A stretch of 64,000 nucleotides of DNA from contig NC_018320.1 of NCBI RefSeq assembly GCF_000234665.1, positions 624,985 to 688,984 of the forward strand, read 5' to 3'. This DNA is from Leishmania mexicana MHOM/GT/2001/U1103. Lineage: Eukaryota; Euglenozoa; Kinetoplastea; Trypanosomatida; Trypanosomatidae. Below are positions 63,997-64,000 of the stretch, piece by piece. Made by a program: the position numbers and the translations under genes. Each line of letters begins with the position of its first letter. The first letter of the stretch is position 1. The notes below the pieces were generated by a model. The model did no database searches and had not been told where the DNA came from. It saw only the letters and a program-made list of their open reading frames with translations.

Positions 63997-64000
63997 TTAG

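Noticed and set aside
1..64000. tRNA, rRNA, snRNA or CRISPR loci
   Set aside because: I saw no cloverleaf-like or conserved RNA gene sequence and no spaced direct repeats of CRISPR type on reading through. A covariance-model search was not possible here.
1..64000. Strand-switch region or transcription start site
   Set aside because: Every supported gene is on the + strand, so no convergent or divergent switch lies inside the window.

Overview
The window looks like the right-hand end of a trypanosomatid chromosome, most probably Leishmania or a close Leishmaniinae relative. It is GC-rich. All fifteen protein-coding genes with a recognisable family or fold, and one possible small gene, lie on the + strand and read toward the telomere. 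No introns are visible. The spaces between genes are 0.5-2.8 kb long and full of polypyrimidine tracts followed by AG, as expected for trans-splicing of polycistronic RNA. The right edge carries TTAGGG repeats in the orientation of a right telomere. The gene content (DNA polymerase alpha, a kinesin, eIF4G-3, prohibitin) matches, from memory, the distal part of Leishmania chromosome 16. I cannot name the species.

Bases 1-35,800 hold single-copy housekeeping genes: a possible 59-residue protein, the ER oxidase ERO1, DNA polymerase alpha, a CFAP57-like flagellar WD40/coiled-coil protein, a mitochondrial PPR-like protein, an SMP-domain protein resembling Mdm12, a kinesin with a C-terminal PH-like domain, U1-70K, eIF4G-3 (LeishIF4G-3 type), prohibitin 1, a WD40 protein and a shortened Prp31-like Nop-domain protein. 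Functions are mixed, as is usual for trypanosomatid gene clusters. Several reading frames stay open upstream of the likely start. I chose the first suitable ATG after the polypyrimidine/AG signal.

Bases 35,800-59,934 are the most unusual part. Three consecutive large genes (1818, 690 and about 3860 residues) share a divergent CLU (clustered mitochondria) domain, a CLU-central-like segment and helical TPR-like regions; the two large ones also have IQ-like motifs. The first has a second CLU-like half. The third carries old, diverged copies of a YPFL-type repeat and then a nearly identical 219-bp (73-residue) tandem array. The array is interrupted by exactly 100 Ns, and the sequence just left of the gap equals the last array unit at the right end. 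The assembly there is therefore doubtful.

Bases 59,935-64,000 are subtelomeric: a TRAPPC2/Trs20 gene, then a frameshifted RNase H fragment that looks like a degenerate ingi/L1Tc-type retroposon (DIRE-like), a GT-rich stretch, and two copies of a 70-bp block spaced 304 bp apart around an array of 36 telomeric hexamers.
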